DNA from: Paenibacillus bouchesdurhonensis
GTDB taxonomy: Bacteria > Bacillota > Bacilli > Paenibacillales > Paenibacillaceae
Length of the DNA stretch: 64,000 bases
Reading direction: 5' to 3'
Assembly: GCF_900155685.1 (NCBI RefSeq)
Contig: NZ_LT732548.1
Coordinates: 1,279,474-1,343,473 of the forward strand
Both the position numbers and the translations under genes were made by a program. Shown here piece after piece: positions 63,328-64,000 of this stretch; the first letter of the stretch is position 1, and each line of letters opens with the position of its first letter. The notes under the pieces were generated by a model. The model saw only the letters and a list, made by a program, of their open reading frames with translations. It made no database searches and was not told the DNA's origin.

Positions 63328-64000
63328 ATGAAGCATTCAGCTATCACCGTAGGGAAGCGTTATGAAGGAAGCGGTATGGACATGGGAACTGGAAAAAGCC
63401 AGCGTAATGAGCCCATTCAACATGATAAGCAAAATCAGCACGACCAGCAGACCTTTCAACTAGCGAGCATTGATATAAGCGCCTCCGGCCCGAGATGCAA
63501 AATGCTGCTCGGAGACCTGAACGGGAATGGGCGCGCGGAACTGCTGCTCGTCCAGCCGGATAACCGTCAGGATGTGCGCTACATCCCTCACCAGGTTCAG
63601 TGCCTGACGGCTTATGATTTAAATGGCAGCATGCTGTGGCAGCAAGGCAAGCCCAGTAAAGAAGCGGGAAGCCAGGGCTCGGACTATCCGGCGCAAATTT
63701 ATGACATCGACGGCGATGGCCGTCTAGAAGTGCTGTGCGTCATGAATGATCGGTTTCATATTATAGACGGTGCTACTGGAGAGATTAAAGAGGTGCATGA
63801 CTTGCCGTCCCCGCATGCGCACGACTGCATCATCATCGCGAACCTATCCGGCGGCGAGCATGCTTCGGATATTATTCTCAAGGATCGCTACCATACCTTG
63901 TGGGCGCTGAACCGGAATTTTGAGCTGCTCTGGACGCATGAGGGGAATGTGGGGCATTTTCCATGGGCCAGCGACTTGAACGGCGATGGCTACGACGAGG
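63328..64000 (+). CDS. FG-GAP/VCBS-like beta-propeller protein (3' end off window)
   Basis: The frame is open from the ATG at 63328 (GAGAGGG 4-5 nt upstream) to the window end, 224 codons. After a polar, Gln-rich start it shows repeated Asp-rich blades: GDLNGNGRAELLLV, YDIDGDGRLEVLCV and SDLNGDGYDE. These DxDGDG calcium-binding loops occur in FG-GAP proteins and in PL11 rhamnogalacturonan lyases such as YesW. A PL11 catalytic region cannot be confirmed from the visible part. No signal peptide. It belongs to the PL26-led operon. Confidence 0.75.
   Translation, partial: MKHSAITVGKRYEGSGMDMGTGKSQRNEPIQHDKQNQHDQQTFQLASIDISASGPRCKMLLGDLNGNGRAELLLVQPDNRQDVRYIPHQVQCLTAYDLNGSMLWQQGKPSKEAGSQGSDYPAQIYDIDGDGRLEVLCVMNDRFHIIDGATGEIKEVHDLPSPHAHDCIIIANLSGGEHASDIILKDRYHTLWALNRNFELLWTHEGNVGHFPWASDLNGDGYDE

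Overview
The window looks like a chromosome segment of a spore-forming Firmicute, most likely Paenibacillus or a close relative. The evidence is a tricistronic GerA-type germination operon, a YtaF-like sporulation membrane protein, GlcT/ptsG with RAT antitermination sites and CcpA-type cre boxes, YesM/YesS-like regulators, lplABC-type sugar importers, and an unusually rich set of plant-polysaccharide enzymes. No rRNA, tRNA or CRISPR array was seen.

Layout. 1-7.4 kb: a truncated YesM-like sensor kinase, divergent from a sugar ABC importer (two permeases, lipoprotein binding protein) and an intracellular GH42 beta-galactosidase, followed by a GH1 remnant. 7.5-16 kb: housekeeping and envelope genes (DUF2207, HAD hydrolase, TPM/LemA pair, a split ThrE-type exporter, an L,D-transpeptidase), a relic sugar-binding lipoprotein and a diguanylate cyclase. 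16.3-20 kb: GerA/B/C germinant receptor. 20-25.3 kb: two small sporeformer-type proteins, a LacI regulator, a perfect palindromic operator and a very large cellobiose-phosphorylase-like enzyme. 25.5-31.4 kb: a DUF1848/MFS pair and the glucose PTS (glcT, separate IIA, ptsG), with two matching RAT/terminator modules. 31.5-35.4 kb: a 1232-residue secreted modular GH5 mannanase. 35.8-39.1 kb: a 7TM histidine kinase convergent with a two-gene cassette: a class I isoprenoid-synthase-like enzyme followed by an NHLP (nitrile-hydratase-like leader) RiPP precursor. 39.1-44.7 kb: an AT-rich, decayed island with one intact methyltransferase gene, two broken copies of it, spike-protein (VgrG-like) remnants, two IS256-family transposase relics and orphan secreted proteins. 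44.7-50.3 kb: ytaF, a TatA-like protein, a large chemoreceptor and an MFS efflux pump. 50.4-64 kb: a pectin (rhamnogalacturonan I) locus resembling the B. subtilis yes/lpl region: YesZ-like GH42, Lpl-type importer, YesS-like AraC regulator, PL26-type exo-rhamnogalacturonan lyase, YesU-like DUF1961 protein, CE4-type deacetylase and an FG-GAP protein that runs off the end.

The physiological theme is uptake and intracellular breakdown of galactan/RG-I, mannan and beta-glucan fragments under glucose control (PTS, GlcT, cre). The most interesting item is the NHLP precursor next to the isoprenoid-synthase-like enzyme. Its only candidate-core aromatic residue is a tryptophan next to the C-terminus, a layout reminiscent of ComX/ComQ pheromone prenylation but built on a different leader family.
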